Source: Thermogemmatispora sp042408965 (lineage in GTDB: Bacteria; Chloroflexota; Ktedonobacteria; Ktedonobacterales; Ktedonobacteraceae). Taken from it: a stretch of 64,000 bases of DNA. The notes under the pieces are model-generated. The model saw only the letters and a program-made list of their open reading frames with translations, searched no databases and was not told the DNA's origin. Location of the stretch: the NCBI GenBank assembly GCA_042408965.1, contig JBHOQN010000034.1:4527-68526 (forward strand), written 5' to 3'. This document shows positions 52,163 through 61,109 of the stretch, piece by piece. Position numbers and translations under genes: made by a program. The first letter of the stretch is position 1, and each line of letters begins with the position of its first letter.

Positions 52163-53377
52163 ATGCACCTCGCACACCTCTCACTGACCGATTTTCGCAA
52201 CTACAGGCACCTCGACCTCTCGCTCGGGCCGGGGTTGTTCATCTTCTGCGGCGAAAACGCTCAGGGGAAAACGAACCTGCTCGAAGCCGTCTCGATGATC
52301 GCTACGAGCACCTCGTTCCACGCCTCGGCGGATCGCGAGGTGGTCAACTGGGAGGCCCTCGACCACCTGGCGCGCATCGATGCGCTGGTCAAACGGCGCG
52401 ACGGCGATCTGCACGTGGAGATCGTGATCATCGACCCGACCCCCCCACGCTCGCCTGAGAACGGCGCCACGCGCCCCCTCGTCCTGCCCGGCGGCACTCC
52501 GCGCAAGCGCATCAAGGTGAACTCACTGCCGCGCCGCGCCCTGGATCTGATCGGCCAGATGACGAACGTGCTCTTCGCCCCCGCCGATCTGCACCTCGTC
52601 GACGGCTCCCCCGATGAGCGCCGCCGCTTCATCGATCGCAGTCTATGCCAGGTCCAGCCACGCTACTGCCAGGCCCTGCAGCACTACCGCAAGGTCATCA
52701 CTCAGCGCGCCGCCCTCCTCAAGCGCATCCGCGACTACCATGAGGACCCACGCCTGCTCGACTACCTCGACGAGCGCCTGACCCTGCTCGCGGCCTTGAT
52801 CACCTTTGAGCGCCGGCGCATGCTGAGCGCCCTCAATGAGCTGGCCGGTCCCTTTCAGGAGCAACTGAGCGGCGGCCGCGAACATCTGCAGATCATCTAC
52901 CGCTCCTCCTTCCAGAGCACGGCGGAAGGGGCAGCCAGTGAGAGCCAGGAGGACTACCTGCGCCAGTTGCGCGCACTGCGCCAGAGGGAGATTCAGCAGG
53001 GGGTCTGTTTGCTGGGCCCACACCGCGACGATCTGGAGTTCCTCGTCAACGGCACGAGCGTGATCACCTACGGCTCACGCGGCCAGCAGCGCACCGTGGC
53101 CCTGGCAACGAAGTTTGCCGAACTGGCCTATATGCGCACCGCCACCGGCGATGAGCCGGTGCTGCTCCTGGACGATGTGTTCAGCGAGCTGGACCGGCAG
53201 CGGCGCGAGCACCTGCTGCACGCGATCCTCAACCATGAACAGGTGCTGCTGACCACGACCGACACCTCGCACTTTCCCGCGGAGGTCCTGGAGCGTGCGC
53301 AGCGCTTCCAGGTGAGCAACGGCACACTGCAGGCTCTGACGAAGCCGCGCGAAGAGCCAGAAAGGGAGCGGCCCTGA
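52163..53377 (+). CDS. recF: DNA replication/repair protein RecF
   Basis: SMC-like ATPase that helps load RecA at gaps with RecO and RecR. Starts MHLAHLSLTDFRNYRHLDLSL, with Walker A GENAQGKTNLLEA (~32-44), and the signature/Walker B region QGVCLLGPHRDDLEF, SRGQQRTVALATKFAE and VLLLDDVFSELD. At 404 residues it is slightly long because of an insert near residue ~95. It is in the dnaN operon and converges on ruvB with a five-base gap. Confidence 0.96.
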   Translation: MHLAHLSLTDFRNYRHLDLSLGPGLFIFCGENAQGKTNLLEAVSMIATSTSFHASADREVVNWEALDHLARIDALVKRRDGDLHVEIVIIDPTPPRSPENGATRPLVLPGGTPRKRIKVNSLPRRALDLIGQMTNVLFAPADLHLVDGSPDERRRFIDRSLCQVQPRYCQALQHYRKVITQRAALLKRIRDYHEDPRLLDYLDERLTLLAALITFERRRMLSALNELAGPFQEQLSGGREHLQIIYRSSFQSTAEGAASESQEDYLRQLRALRQREIQQGVCLLGPHRDDLEFLVNGTSVITYGSRGQQRTVALATKFAELAYMRTATGDEPVLLLDDVFSELDRQRREHLLHAILNHEQVLLTTTDTSHFPAEVLERAQRFQVSNGTLQALTKPREEPERERP

Positions 53378-53382
53378 CCTGA

Positions 53383-54492
53383 TCAGGGGAGCGCGGAATC
53401 GCCAGCCTCTCCATCGGTCCCATCAGCCCCGCCAGGAGCAGCCATCCAGAGGTCGGGACCCCGTCCCGAGGCGGGCGCCTGCGACGGACGCTGCGCCTGC
53501 GGCGGGTTGATCCCCAGATGCTCGTAGGCCAGGCGCGTCGCCACACGGCCACGCGGCGTGCGCGCGATGAAGCCAAGCTGCAGCAGATACGGTTCATAGA
53601 CGTCCTCGATGGTCTCCGGGTCCTCGCTGGTACTGGCGGCCAGCGTATCGAGGCCGACCGGGCCACCATCGAACTTCTGAATGATCGTCAGCAGCAGATG
53701 GCGATCGGTCTGGTCAAGGCCGATGTGGTCGATCTCCAGAGCATCCAGAGCTGCCCGCGCCACAGCGCGTGTGATCACGCCCTCGGCCTTCACCTGGGCA
53801 TAGTCACGCACACGTCGCAGCAGGCGGTTGACAATGCGCGGCGTGCCGCGGGCGCGTCCGGCGATCTCTTCGATGCCCTCCTCATCGGCGGGTACCTTGA
53901 GGATGCGCGCCGAGCGCACCAGAATCTGCTTGAGGGCCACGCTGTCGTAGTACTCCAGGCGGTAGATCGCGCCGAAACGGTCGCGCAGCGGCGCCGAGAG
54001 GGCCCCCACGCGCGTGGTGGCGCCCACCACCGTGAACGGGGGCAGCGAGATGCGCAGAGAGCGCGCGCCAGGCCCCTTGCCGATGACCACATCGATGGCG
54101 AAGTCCTCCATCGCCGAGTAGAGGCGCTCCTCCACAGCGCGCGCCAGGCGGTGGATCTCATCGATGAAGAGCACCTCGCCCTCCTGCAGCGAGGTCAGAA
54201 TCGAGGCCAGATCGCCGGCATGCTCGATGGCTGGCCCGGAGGTGGTCTTGAGGCTGACGCCCATCTCGGCGGCGATGATGTTGCAGAGCGTCGTCTTCCC
54301 CAGACCCGGCGGCCCGTACAGAAGCACATGGTCCACGGCTTCGTTCCTGCGCCGGGCGGCCTCCAGCAGGATCGCCAGGTTCTCTTTGATACGCTCCTGC
54401 CCGATGTACTCAGCCAGACGGCGCGGCCGCAGGCTGCTCTCAATCAGTTCTTCTTCTTCGCTCACACGCGGCGAAACGAGCCGATCGCTCAT
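53383..54492 (-). CDS. ruvB: Holliday junction branch migration helicase RuvB
   Basis: AAA+ motor that drives branch migration with RuvA. Sequence features: RPRRLAEYIGQERIKENL, Walker A GPPGLGKTTL, Walker B LFIDEIHRL, sensor GATTRVGALSAPLRDRFG and the C-terminal winged helix ending GFIARTPRGRVATRLAYEHLG. At 369 residues it includes a ~30-residue Pro/Gly-rich tail. ATG 54492 has AGGAG four bases upstream. A TTGGCG-17-TATAAT promoter is at 54584-54612. ruvA and ruvC are not adjacent. Confidence 0.96.
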   Translation of the reverse strand: MSDRLVSPRVSEEEELIESSLRPRRLAEYIGQERIKENLAILLEAARRRNEAVDHVLLYGPPGLGKTTLCNIIAAEMGVSLKTTSGPAIEHAGDLASILTSLQEGEVLFIDEIHRLARAVEERLYSAMEDFAIDVVIGKGPGARSLRISLPPFTVVGATTRVGALSAPLRDRFGAIYRLEYYDSVALKQILVRSARILKVPADEEGIEEIAGRARGTPRIVNRLLRRVRDYAQVKAEGVITRAVARAALDALEIDHIGLDQTDRHLLLTIIQKFDGGPVGLDTLAASTSEDPETIEDVYEPYLLQLGFIARTPRGRVATRLAYEHLGINPPQAQRPSQAPASGRGPDLWMAAPGGADGTDGEAGDSALP

Positions 54493-54583
54493 GCTGCTCC
54501 TCTGTGCGCCCAGGTGGGGCGGTTGCAACGTGTCCACCAGGAATGGGTGCCCCGTAGGAACGGTTGTCCTACTATTCTCTCCC

Positions 54584-54612
54584 ATTATAGCAGAATCGGC
54601 AGGGCGCGCCAA
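54584..54612 (-). promoter_or_regulatory. ruvB promoter
   Basis: Minus strand: -35 TTGGCG (54607-54612), 17-bp spacer and perfect -10 TATAAT (54584-54589), about 92 bases before the ATG. Confidence 0.6.
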
Positions 54613-54767
54613 GACCAGGGAAGAGGACCGTCCGCGGCCAGAGTGGAGCAAACGGGAACCTTTCGCCGCGTCAGAGGCGTATTACCCGACAGAGATAGGA
54701 GGGCCAGGAGGGGCCGGGAGTCCCAGCGCCGGCCGTCCAGCCGAAGAGAGAGGAGAGAGCAGAAACC

Positions 54768-55010
54768 ATGGGATTCTTCACACGCCTCAGACGCCGTCCA
54801 CGACCGCCGCAGCCACGAGTGCGCGCGCGCTGCTCCTTCTGCGGCCGCCACCAGGACGCGAGCACAGCGCTGATCGCCGGTCCCCAGGGCATCGCCATCT
54901 GCGACCAGTGCGTGGCGCTCTGCAGCGCCATGCTGGCGGAGAGGGCCGCGAGCCAGGCCGTCTGCAGAGGCAGCAGCGAGCGTCAGGTGGAGGAACGGCA
55001 GCAGCAATAA
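54768..55010 (+). CDS. Stand-alone ClpX-type C4 zinc-finger protein
   Basis: 80 residues. After a basic N-terminus (FFTRLRRRPRPPQPRVRAR) comes CSFCGRHQDASTALIAGP and then ICDQC: four Cys at ~22, 25, 45 and 48 in the spacing of the ClpX N-terminal zinc-binding domain, where it recruits substrates and adaptors. No AAA+ part follows. GAGGAGAG lies shortly before the ATG. It could act as an adaptor for ClpX or as a small zinc protein; there is no operon partner, and the next gene has its own promoter. Confidence 0.7.
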   Translation: MGFFTRLRRRPRPPQPRVRARCSFCGRHQDASTALIAGPQGIAICDQCVALCSAMLAERAASQAVCRGSSERQVEERQQQ

Positions 55011-55051
55011 GAGCATACGACTATGCAAAAGTACCATTACAACAACGTTTC

Positions 55052-55080
55052 TTGACACCCGTGCTCCCCTCTTCTACAAT
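55052..55080 (+). promoter_or_regulatory. Promoter of the WD40 gene
   Basis: Consensus -35 TTGACA (55052-55057), 17-bp spacer and -10 TACAAT (55075-55080), 46 bases before the ATG. Confidence 0.7.
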
Positions 55081-55125
55081 CAGAGCCACTGAGTAAGCAG
55101 CGAGAGCAGGAGGACAGGATCAAGG

Positions 55126-56145
55126 ATGCTCAATCGCTCAGGTCGTTATCTTAGCAAGCAACACCTCTCTCGGCTGAACCATCCCAGGGCAGCGTCCTCA
55201 GGGGAGCAGGGTGGAAGCTCGGCGACAGGCCTGCTGGCCGCGCCCGAGCCGCCCCCGGCGCCGGGCACGCCGCTCTACACCTATCGCGATCATCGCAACT
55301 GGGTGCGCACTCTGGGCTGGTCGCCCGATGGTATATGTATCGCCTCCGCCAGCATCGATGGCACCGTGCAGGTCTGGGAAGCTGCCAACGGCAGCGAGCG
55401 CTTCACCTATACCGGCCACCGCGGACAGGTGCTGACCCTGGCCTGGTCTCCCAACGGGGCCTACGTCGCCTCGGGCGGCAACGATCGGACCATGCAGATA
55501 TGGAATGCCGCTGATGGGGAGCGGCTCCTCTCGCGCCGTGATCACGCGCGCTACATCCTGGCGCTGGCCTGGTCGCCGGCGGGATCGCACCTGGCTTCAG
55601 GCAGCGAAGACGGGCTGGTAGAGATTTGGAGCCTGGCCGAAGGCGACATCATTCTGAGCTACGGCGGCCACAGCAACAAGGTACTGGCGCTGGTCTGGTC
55701 TCCCGATGGGAAGCGCATCGCCTCGGCCTCGTGGGATAGCAGCGTTCAGGTCTGGGAGAGCCACAGCGGCAGCCTGGCCTATGATCCCCTCACTCACGAG
55801 GCGCCGGTCGGCGCCCTGGCCTGGTCTCCCAACGGCCAGGTACTGGCCTCCGGCGGCTTCGGCGGACAGGTCTACCTCTGGCACGCCCTCAGCGGCGAGG
55901 CGCTCGGCAGCTATCACGCACACAGCAGCTGGGTCAACGCCCTGGCCTGGTCTCCCGATGGCCAGTACCTGGCCTCCGGCGGCGACGATGGGCTGGTCCA
56001 TCTCTGGGCGATCGCCACGCGCGAGGTGGTCTTCACATACGAGGGGCACAGCGATCAGGTCAACGCCCTGGCCTGGTCTCCCGATGGCCGCGCCATCGCC
56101 TCTGGCGGCGATGACCAGACCATCCAGGTCTGGTTTACCCTCTGA
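55126..56145 (+). CDS. Seven-bladed WD40-repeat protein
   Basis: 339 residues. After a ~48-residue Pro/Ala-rich leader, seven WD40 repeats of ~42 residues follow (consensus GHSxxVxALAWSPDGxxIASGGDDxTVxVW), enough to close one propeller. It has no catalytic domain and no signal peptide, so it is a cytoplasmic scaffold. The repeats resemble those of the kinase-WD40 fusion 1.9 kb downstream, for which this may be a partner or relative. The repeats end in VWFTL at the stop. The 3' end overlaps the convergent methyltransferase gene by 11 bases. Confidence 0.88.
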   Translation: MLNRSGRYLSKQHLSRLNHPRAASSGEQGGSSATGLLAAPEPPPAPGTPLYTYRDHRNWVRTLGWSPDGICIASASIDGTVQVWEAANGSERFTYTGHRGQVLTLAWSPNGAYVASGGNDRTMQIWNAADGERLLSRRDHARYILALAWSPAGSHLASGSEDGLVEIWSLAEGDIILSYGGHSNKVLALVWSPDGKRIASASWDSSVQVWESHSGSLAYDPLTHEAPVGALAWSPNGQVLASGGFGGQVYLWHALSGEALGSYHAHSSWVNALAWSPDGQYLASGGDDGLVHLWAIATREVVFTYEGHSDQVNALAWSPDGRAIASGGDDQTIQVWFTL

Positions 56146-56746
56146 CCGCGCGCAGCACGACCAGCGGCATCAGGCCGCCGCCCTCATCACGCCTGTAGAC
56201 AACGCGCAGCCCGGCATCCTGCAAGGTACTCAGCGTGGCGCGATTCCAGTGGCAGTTGCCCGCCATGCGCCTCATCAGAGGCGTCAGCAGATCCTGCACA
56301 CGCGCCGTCAGCCGGCCGGGCGCGCGCATATGTTCGATCATCAACAGCTCTCCCTGGGGCTTCAAGACGCGCCGAACCTCGGCGAAGCCCCGCAGCGGAT
56401 CAGCGACCGAGCAGAAGACCAGCGTCACCACCACGCTGTCGAAGGTCTCATCAGCATAGGGTAGCGCCTCGGCGCAGGCGTCGCTCAACTCCAGGGGAAC
56501 CCGCGCCAGCCCGGCGCGTTGCTGCGCATAACGACGCATCGCCGGGTCCGGCTCGCAGGCTTCCACCCGCTCGACCTTTGCGGGGTCGTAGTAGGCGAAG
56601 TTCAGCCCCGTACCAGCCCCCACCTCCAGCACCACCCCTCGAGCCGCCCCGGCGATCTCCGATCGCAGCCGCTCCTGCCAGGGTCCAGGATGGCGACTGA
56701 AGCGCTCATAGCAAGCAGCAAACAACGGATGATGCGGGCTTTGCAT
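56135..56746 (-). CDS. Class I SAM-dependent methyltransferase (UbiE-like)
   Basis: 203 residues. Motif I VVLEVGAGTGLNFAYYDPAKVERVEACEPDPAM and the post-I, motif II and III segments (ALPYADETFDSVVVTLVFCSVADPLRGFAEVRRVLKPQGELLMIEHMRAPG) are typical of Methyltransf_11/25 small-molecule methyltransferases. The His in IEHMR and the C-terminal LLTPLMRRMAGNCHWNRAT resemble the METTL7/phosphatidylethanolamine-type group. Substrate unknown. It is divergent from the kinase-WD40 gene. Confidence 0.87.
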   Translation of the reverse strand: MQSPHHPLFAACYERFSRHPGPWQERLRSEIAGAARGVVLEVGAGTGLNFAYYDPAKVERVEACEPDPAMRRYAQQRAGLARVPLELSDACAEALPYADETFDSVVVTLVFCSVADPLRGFAEVRRVLKPQGELLMIEHMRAPGRLTARVQDLLTPLMRRMAGNCHWNRATLSTLQDAGLRVVYRRDEGGGLMPLVVLRAVRG

Positions 56747-56751
56747 AGTGT

Positions 56752-56780
56752 TTGACAGCCTTTCTGGAGCATGCTACTAT
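56752..56780 (+). promoter_or_regulatory. Promoter of the kinase-WD40 gene
   Basis: -35 TTGACA (56752-56757), 17-bp spacer and -10 TACTAT (56775-56780), about 134 bases before the ATG. Confidence 0.6.
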
Positions 56781-56913
56781 AACGAAGAGCGAGAATCGTG
56801 CACGCTATACCACTGGCACCAGGCGCAGATCGGCCAGGGCCTCAAATCACTGACCGGAGCGAGCGGCCCGACGCACGGGGGCCGACTCACTTTTCCTCGA
56901 AACGGAGCAGCGG

Positions 56914-58881
56914 ATGTACGATACCACTCCCCTGTATTGTGACATATGCGGTCAAGCCAATCGCCCGCAGGCACGCTTCTGTTTCAACTGTGGGCAACCA
57001 CTGCAGGTGCGATCCCCCTCTGTGACACCCGGCATCCACAGAGACGTCGCCCCGGACCTTCACCCCAACACGGGCAAACTGCCCATCAACCATCTCCTCA
57101 AGCAGCGCTACCGCATCGCGGCGCAGCTCGGACGCGGAGGGATGGGCGCCGTCTACCAGGCCCACGACACCCAGTTCGGCGACCGCGCCGTGGCCATTAA
57201 GGAGATGAGCCAGAGCGGCCTCAGCCCGGAGGAGGCGGCGGAGGCCACGGAGGCCTTCAAGCAGGAGGCCCTGCTGCTGGCCAGCCTGATGCACCCGAAC
57301 CTGCCGCGCATCTACGACCACTTCTCGGACGAGGGACAGTGGTATCTTGTCATGGACTTCATTGAGGGCGAATCGCTGGAGCAGTACCTGCAGCGCTGGC
57401 AGCGCGAGCATCCCGGCGGGCCTCCCGGATTGCCGGTCGCCGAGGTGCTGGATATCGGGATTCAACTCAGCGGCGTGCTGGGCTACCTCCATACACGCCA
57501 GCCACCGGTGATCTTTCGCGACCTCAAGCCGAGCAACGTCATGCGCACCGCCGAGGGCCATATCTACCTGATCGACTTTGGCATCGCGCGCCACTTTAAG
57601 CCCGGCCAGATACATGACACCAAGGCCTTCGCCTCCTGGGGCTACGCCGCGCCGGAGCAGTACGGCAAAACGCAGACCACGCCGCGCTCCGATATGTACA
57701 GCCTGGGCGCCACGCTGCACCACCTGCTGACCGGGCAGAATCCGACGCAATCGCCGTTCCGCTTCACCGCGCTGCACTCCTACACGCAGCCCCTGGAGTA
57801 CGAACTGGAGAAGCTCATCATGCTGATGGTCAGTATCGACGAGCAACAACGTCCCTCCTCTATGCTGGCCGTCCGCCAGGAACTGCAGCGCATCGCGGCC
57901 CTCCAGACGAGCGGCCAGTTGAATCAGTCGCAGACGCTGCCTTCGCTGGCAGGAAGCGAGAGCCCGCAGTCAACCTCGCGGCCCGCCACGCCACCGCCTG
58001 GCACCACTCTCTACACGTACGAGGGCCATAGCGAGCGCGTCTTCGCCCTCGACTGGTCCCCCGACGGGCGGCGCGTCGTCTCTGGCGGCTACGACCACAC
58101 GTTGCAGGTCTGGGACGCCTCCAACGGGCGCGAGATCTTCTCCTACCGCGGACATAGCGATCCGGTGCGCGCCGCCCGCTGGTCCCCCGATGGGAAGACC
58201 ATCGCTTCCGCGAGTAATGACCACACGGCCCACGTCTGGGAGGCGGCGACGGGCCGCAAGATCAGCGTCTTCCGCGGCCACACGGACTCGGTGACCTCGC
58301 TCGCTTGGTCTCCCGACAGCCGCCTGGTGGTCTCGGCTGGCCTGAGCAAGCAGGCTCTGATCTGGGAGGCACTCACGGGCAAGCGCCTGCTGACGCTGCG
58401 CGGCCACACCAGCCTGGTCGCCGCGGTCGCCTGGTCTCCCGATGGCACGCGCATCGCCAGCGGCGGTCTGGACAAGACGGTGCGCATCTACGACGCCTCC
58501 AGTGGAGAGATGATCTTCGTCTACCACGGCCACAGCGACAGCGTGAAGGCCCTGGTCTGGTCCCCCGACAGCACGCGCATCGCCTCCGCCGGCGAGGATA
58601 AAACCGTCCAGGTCTGGGACGCCTCCAACGGGAACTATATTTTCACCTATACCCACCACTGCGACGAGGTGACAGCCCTGGCCTGGTCCCCCGATAGCAC
58701 GCGCATCGCCTCCGCCGGCGAGGATAAAACCGTCCAGGTCTGGGACGCCTCCAACGGTGACCAGCTCCTCACCTATCAGGAGCACCCCGAGGACGTCAAC
58801 GTGGTGGTCTGGTCTCCCGATAGCACGCGCATCGCCTCCGCCGGCGATGACGGCACGGTGCACGTCTGGCAGGCCGGCTGA
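56914..58881 (+). CDS. Zinc-ribbon / Ser/Thr protein kinase / WD40 fusion
   Basis: 655 residues, soluble. A zinc ribbon (CDICG and CFNCG, ~9-28) precedes a Hanks-type kinase (~66-325) with GRGGMGAVYQA, VAIKEM, catalytic loop FRDLKPSNV, DFG, and AAPEQYGK in the activation segment. A linker leads to seven WD40 repeats (~360-655) of 42 residues. The HRD His is Phe, while the catalytic Asp and the Lys are kept. The propeller probably recruits or autoregulates the kinase. Its own promoter is at 56752-56780. Two propeller blades are almost identical in DNA. Confidence 0.92.
   Translation: MYDTTPLYCDICGQANRPQARFCFNCGQPLQVRSPSVTPGIHRDVAPDLHPNTGKLPINHLLKQRYRIAAQLGRGGMGAVYQAHDTQFGDRAVAIKEMSQSGLSPEEAAEATEAFKQEALLLASLMHPNLPRIYDHFSDEGQWYLVMDFIEGESLEQYLQRWQREHPGGPPGLPVAEVLDIGIQLSGVLGYLHTRQPPVIFRDLKPSNVMRTAEGHIYLIDFGIARHFKPGQIHDTKAFASWGYAAPEQYGKTQTTPRSDMYSLGATLHHLLTGQNPTQSPFRFTALHSYTQPLEYELEKLIMLMVSIDEQQRPSSMLAVRQELQRIAALQTSGQLNQSQTLPSLAGSESPQSTSRPATPPPGTTLYTYEGHSERVFALDWSPDGRRVVSGGYDHTLQVWDASNGREIFSYRGHSDPVRAARWSPDGKTIASASNDHTAHVWEAATGRKISVFRGHTDSVTSLAWSPDSRLVVSAGLSKQALIWEALTGKRLLTLRGHTSLVAAVAWSPDGTRIASGGLDKTVRIYDASSGEMIFVYHGHSDSVKALVWSPDSTRIASAGEDKTVQVWDASNGNYIFTYTHHCDEVTALAWSPDSTRIASAGEDKTVQVWDASNGDQLLTYQEHPEDVNVVVWSPDSTRIASAGDDGTVHVWQAG
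58550..58763. repeat. Near-identical WD40 blades, 126-bp period
   Basis: About 85 bases starting near 58550 recur near 58676 with only a few differences, exactly one WD40 blade (42 codons) apart. The strong nucleotide identity marks a recent duplication or gene conversion. Confidence 0.85.
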
Positions 58882-58965
58882 ACTGCGCAACCACACGACG
58901 AAGGCCGTGGAACCAGCGGGTCGGGTCGGGACGAACGAACTTCAGCGCACAGCGCGCCCTCGTCC

Positions 58966-59006
58966 CGCCTTCCCTCGCCTTCCCTCGCCTTCCCTCGCCT
59001 TCCCTC
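58966..59006. repeat. 10-bp tandem repeat (TCCCTCGCCT)n
   Basis: Three perfect and two partial copies of TCCCTCGCCT. Non-coding; function unknown. Confidence 0.85.
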
Positions 59007-59179
59007 CCTCCGGCAGCTCCCACCTCGAGGTTGCAGCGCGTCCGTAGTCGCCTCCGCCGGTCAGCAGGCCAACCTGTCCTTTTGGACAGTCTTGCTCTCT
59101 GCAGGCCAGAGGGCGAGCGTTCAAGGAATGTTCGCCTCGCCAGCGCGTGTTCTAAATAAGTAGAATTTGAAGAGAGCGT

Positions 59180-59241
59180 CTCACAGCCACAGTGCTCAAT
59201 ACAGGATAAGAAGAGTCCTGGAGCTTTGCTGTGGCTGTGAG
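59180..59241 (+). promoter_or_regulatory. 13-bp inverted repeat with inner hairpin upstream of the MFS gene
   Basis: CTCACAGCCACAG (59180-59192) is the exact complement of CTGTGGCTGTGAG (59229-59241). Inside, CAGGA (59202-59206) pairs with TCCTG (59216-59220). This gives a two-tier structure that could be an RNA element in the leader or a protein binding site. Confidence 0.55.
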
Positions 59242-59289
59242 CGTGAGAGTGTCATTCTTCTTCTACTGTGACATCTTCACTATTACTAC

Positions 59290-59323
59290 CAGAGACGCAA
59301 TCCGAGCCTTGTGCACGTCTCTG
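59290..59323 (+). promoter_or_regulatory. 8-bp inverted repeat upstream of the MFS gene
   Basis: CAGAGACG (59290-59297) and CGTCTCTG (59316-59323) with an 18-base loop, 70 bases before the MFS start. It may be part of the same leader structure. Confidence 0.45.
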
Positions 59324-59392
59324 CAGCAGACACATTGACAGATCTCTCTGCATACATCAGCGGAGTGAGTGGAGCAGGATGGAGCAAGCAGC

Positions 59393-61012
59393 ATGCAGCA
59401 GCAAGACCCCAGACTTCAAGAACTGAGCATCTACCGGCCCGCCGAGGCGGAGCAGCCAGAGCAGAATGGCCATCGAGCCAACGGCCACGCGAAGGAGCAC
59501 CTCGCCATGCCGCTGGAGGAGCCTCAGATGACGGGACCGCGGAGGCCAGTTCGAGAGGAGGATCGGCACATCATCGAGACCAATAAATGGGTGGTCTTCG
59601 TGATTCTGGCGATCGGCGTCTTCATGGCTACCCTGGACAGCTCGATTGTCAATATCAGTTTGCCGGCCATCGCCAGCTATTTCCGTGTGCCGCTCAACGG
59701 GACCGTCGAATGGGTCACCATCGCTTATCTGGTCGCGACAGCGGCCATTCTGCTGACAGCCGGACGGCTGGCTGACATGCTCGGACAGAAGCCCGTCTGG
59801 TCGATCGGGCTGGTGATCTTCACGCTCGGCTCAGCGATCTGCGGAGCCTCGCCGTCGCTGGGCTTCCTGGTCATCGCGCGTGGCTTTCAGGGTATTGGCG
59901 GCGCGCTTCTCATGGCCGTCTCGCCGGCCATGCTCACCAGCGTCTTCCCGCCCTACGAGCGCGGGCGCGCCCTGGGCTTCAACGCCATCAACGTGGCGCT
60001 CGGCGTGAGCGTCGGGCCTACGCTGGGCGGGTTGATCACCACCTATCTCTCATGGCGCTGGATCTTCTACGTCAACGTCCCTGTGGGCATTGTCGGCTTC
60101 ATCGCCACCTGGCTGCTTCTCAAGGAGCGCCGCGCCCGGCGCGAGGCGCGCTTCGATCCTCTGGGAGCCGTCACCCTGGGTCTCGGCCTGGCCGGCATCA
60201 CCCTGGCCCTCTCCTTCGGCCAGGAGCTTGGCTGGACCTCGCTGCCGGTGATCGGCAGCCTTCTGGCAGGCCTCTTTCTGCTGATCGCCCTCTACTTCAT
60301 CGAGCAGCGCGTGCCCCACCCGATCATCGACTTCTCGCTGCTGCGCCGGCGTGTCTTCTTCTCGGCAAACATCAGCCTGATCCTCTGCTTCATGTCGCTT
60401 TTCGCCGTCAGCTTCTTGATGCCCTTCTACCTGGAGCAGCTCCATGGCTTTCCGACGGAGGCCGCCGGCCTGCTGCTGACGCCGCTGCCGATCACCATCG
60501 CCTGCATCGCCCCCATCAGCGGGAGTCTGGCAGACCGCTTCGGGACGCGCTGGCTGGCCGCCGGCGGCCTGAGTATCTCGTGCATCGGGCTGATCCTGCT
60601 GGGGCAGCTCAACGCCTCCAGCTCGCTCTGGGATATCATCTGGCGCCTGGTCGTCGTCGGCCTGGGCCAAGCGATCTTCCAGTCGCCAAACAGCAGCGCC
60701 CTCATGGGCGACGCGCCACGCGAGCAACAGGGCGTCGCCTCCGGCTTTCTCGCCACCGGGCGCACCATGGGCCAGAGCATCAGCGTGGCCCTGGCCGGCG
60801 CGGTCTTCTCCGCCCTGGGTGGCGCCACGGCCGGCCTGCAGCTCACCATCCTGCGCGGACACCTTCCTCCGGCCAGGGAGGCGCTGCTGCAAACGACCTT
60901 CGCCCACGCTTTCCAGAACGCTCTGCTTGTCTGTGCGGTCATCGCCGCCATCGGCGTGGGCACCTCGCTGGTGCGCGGCAAGGAGGAGCGCCGCCGGCGC
61001 CAGGCCGCCTGA
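59393..61012 (+). CDS. MFS transporter, DHA2 (14-helix) family
   Basis: Proton-driven drug exporter of the EmrB/QacA type. A ~65-residue cytoplasmic N-terminus precedes fourteen predicted helices. Motif A is LTAGRLADMLGQKPVW (~125-140), and motif C (LGVSVGPTLGGLI) identifies an antiporter. MATLDSSIVNISLPAI in helix 1 carries the D1 Asp typical of DHA2. ATG 59393 is nine bases after GGAG; a GTG at 59369 is in frame. No TetR regulator is adjacent, although the upstream inverted repeats could be a regulator's target. Confidence 0.92.
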   Translation: MQQQDPRLQELSIYRPAEAEQPEQNGHRANGHAKEHLAMPLEEPQMTGPRRPVREEDRHIIETNKWVVFVILAIGVFMATLDSSIVNISLPAIASYFRVPLNGTVEWVTIAYLVATAAILLTAGRLADMLGQKPVWSIGLVIFTLGSAICGASPSLGFLVIARGFQGIGGALLMAVSPAMLTSVFPPYERGRALGFNAINVALGVSVGPTLGGLITTYLSWRWIFYVNVPVGIVGFIATWLLLKERRARREARFDPLGAVTLGLGLAGITLALSFGQELGWTSLPVIGSLLAGLFLLIALYFIEQRVPHPIIDFSLLRRRVFFSANISLILCFMSLFAVSFLMPFYLEQLHGFPTEAAGLLLTPLPITIACIAPISGSLADRFGTRWLAAGGLSISCIGLILLGQLNASSSLWDIIWRLVVVGLGQAIFQSPNSSALMGDAPREQQGVASGFLATGRTMGQSISVALAGAVFSALGGATAGLQLTILRGHLPPAREALLQTTFAHAFQNALLVCAVIAAIGVGTSLVRGKEERRRRQAA

Positions 61013-61109
61013 GCGGGAGCCAGAGCCGGCCGACGTTCCAGCTCTGGGTCCCGCTGCTGCCGGCCCCACGTGATACAATAGACTGTACCTTCTGCATTGG
61101 AATGGATAG

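Larger units (their letters stand above)
58882..59392. other. Structured intergenic region upstream of the MFS exporter
   Basis: About 510 bases. It begins with a 10-bp tandem repeat and then becomes AT-richer, with a 13-bp inverted repeat, an inner hairpin and a second 8-bp inverted repeat before the MFS gene. TTGACA at 59335-59340 lacks a -10. No gene is supported. Confidence 0.55.
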
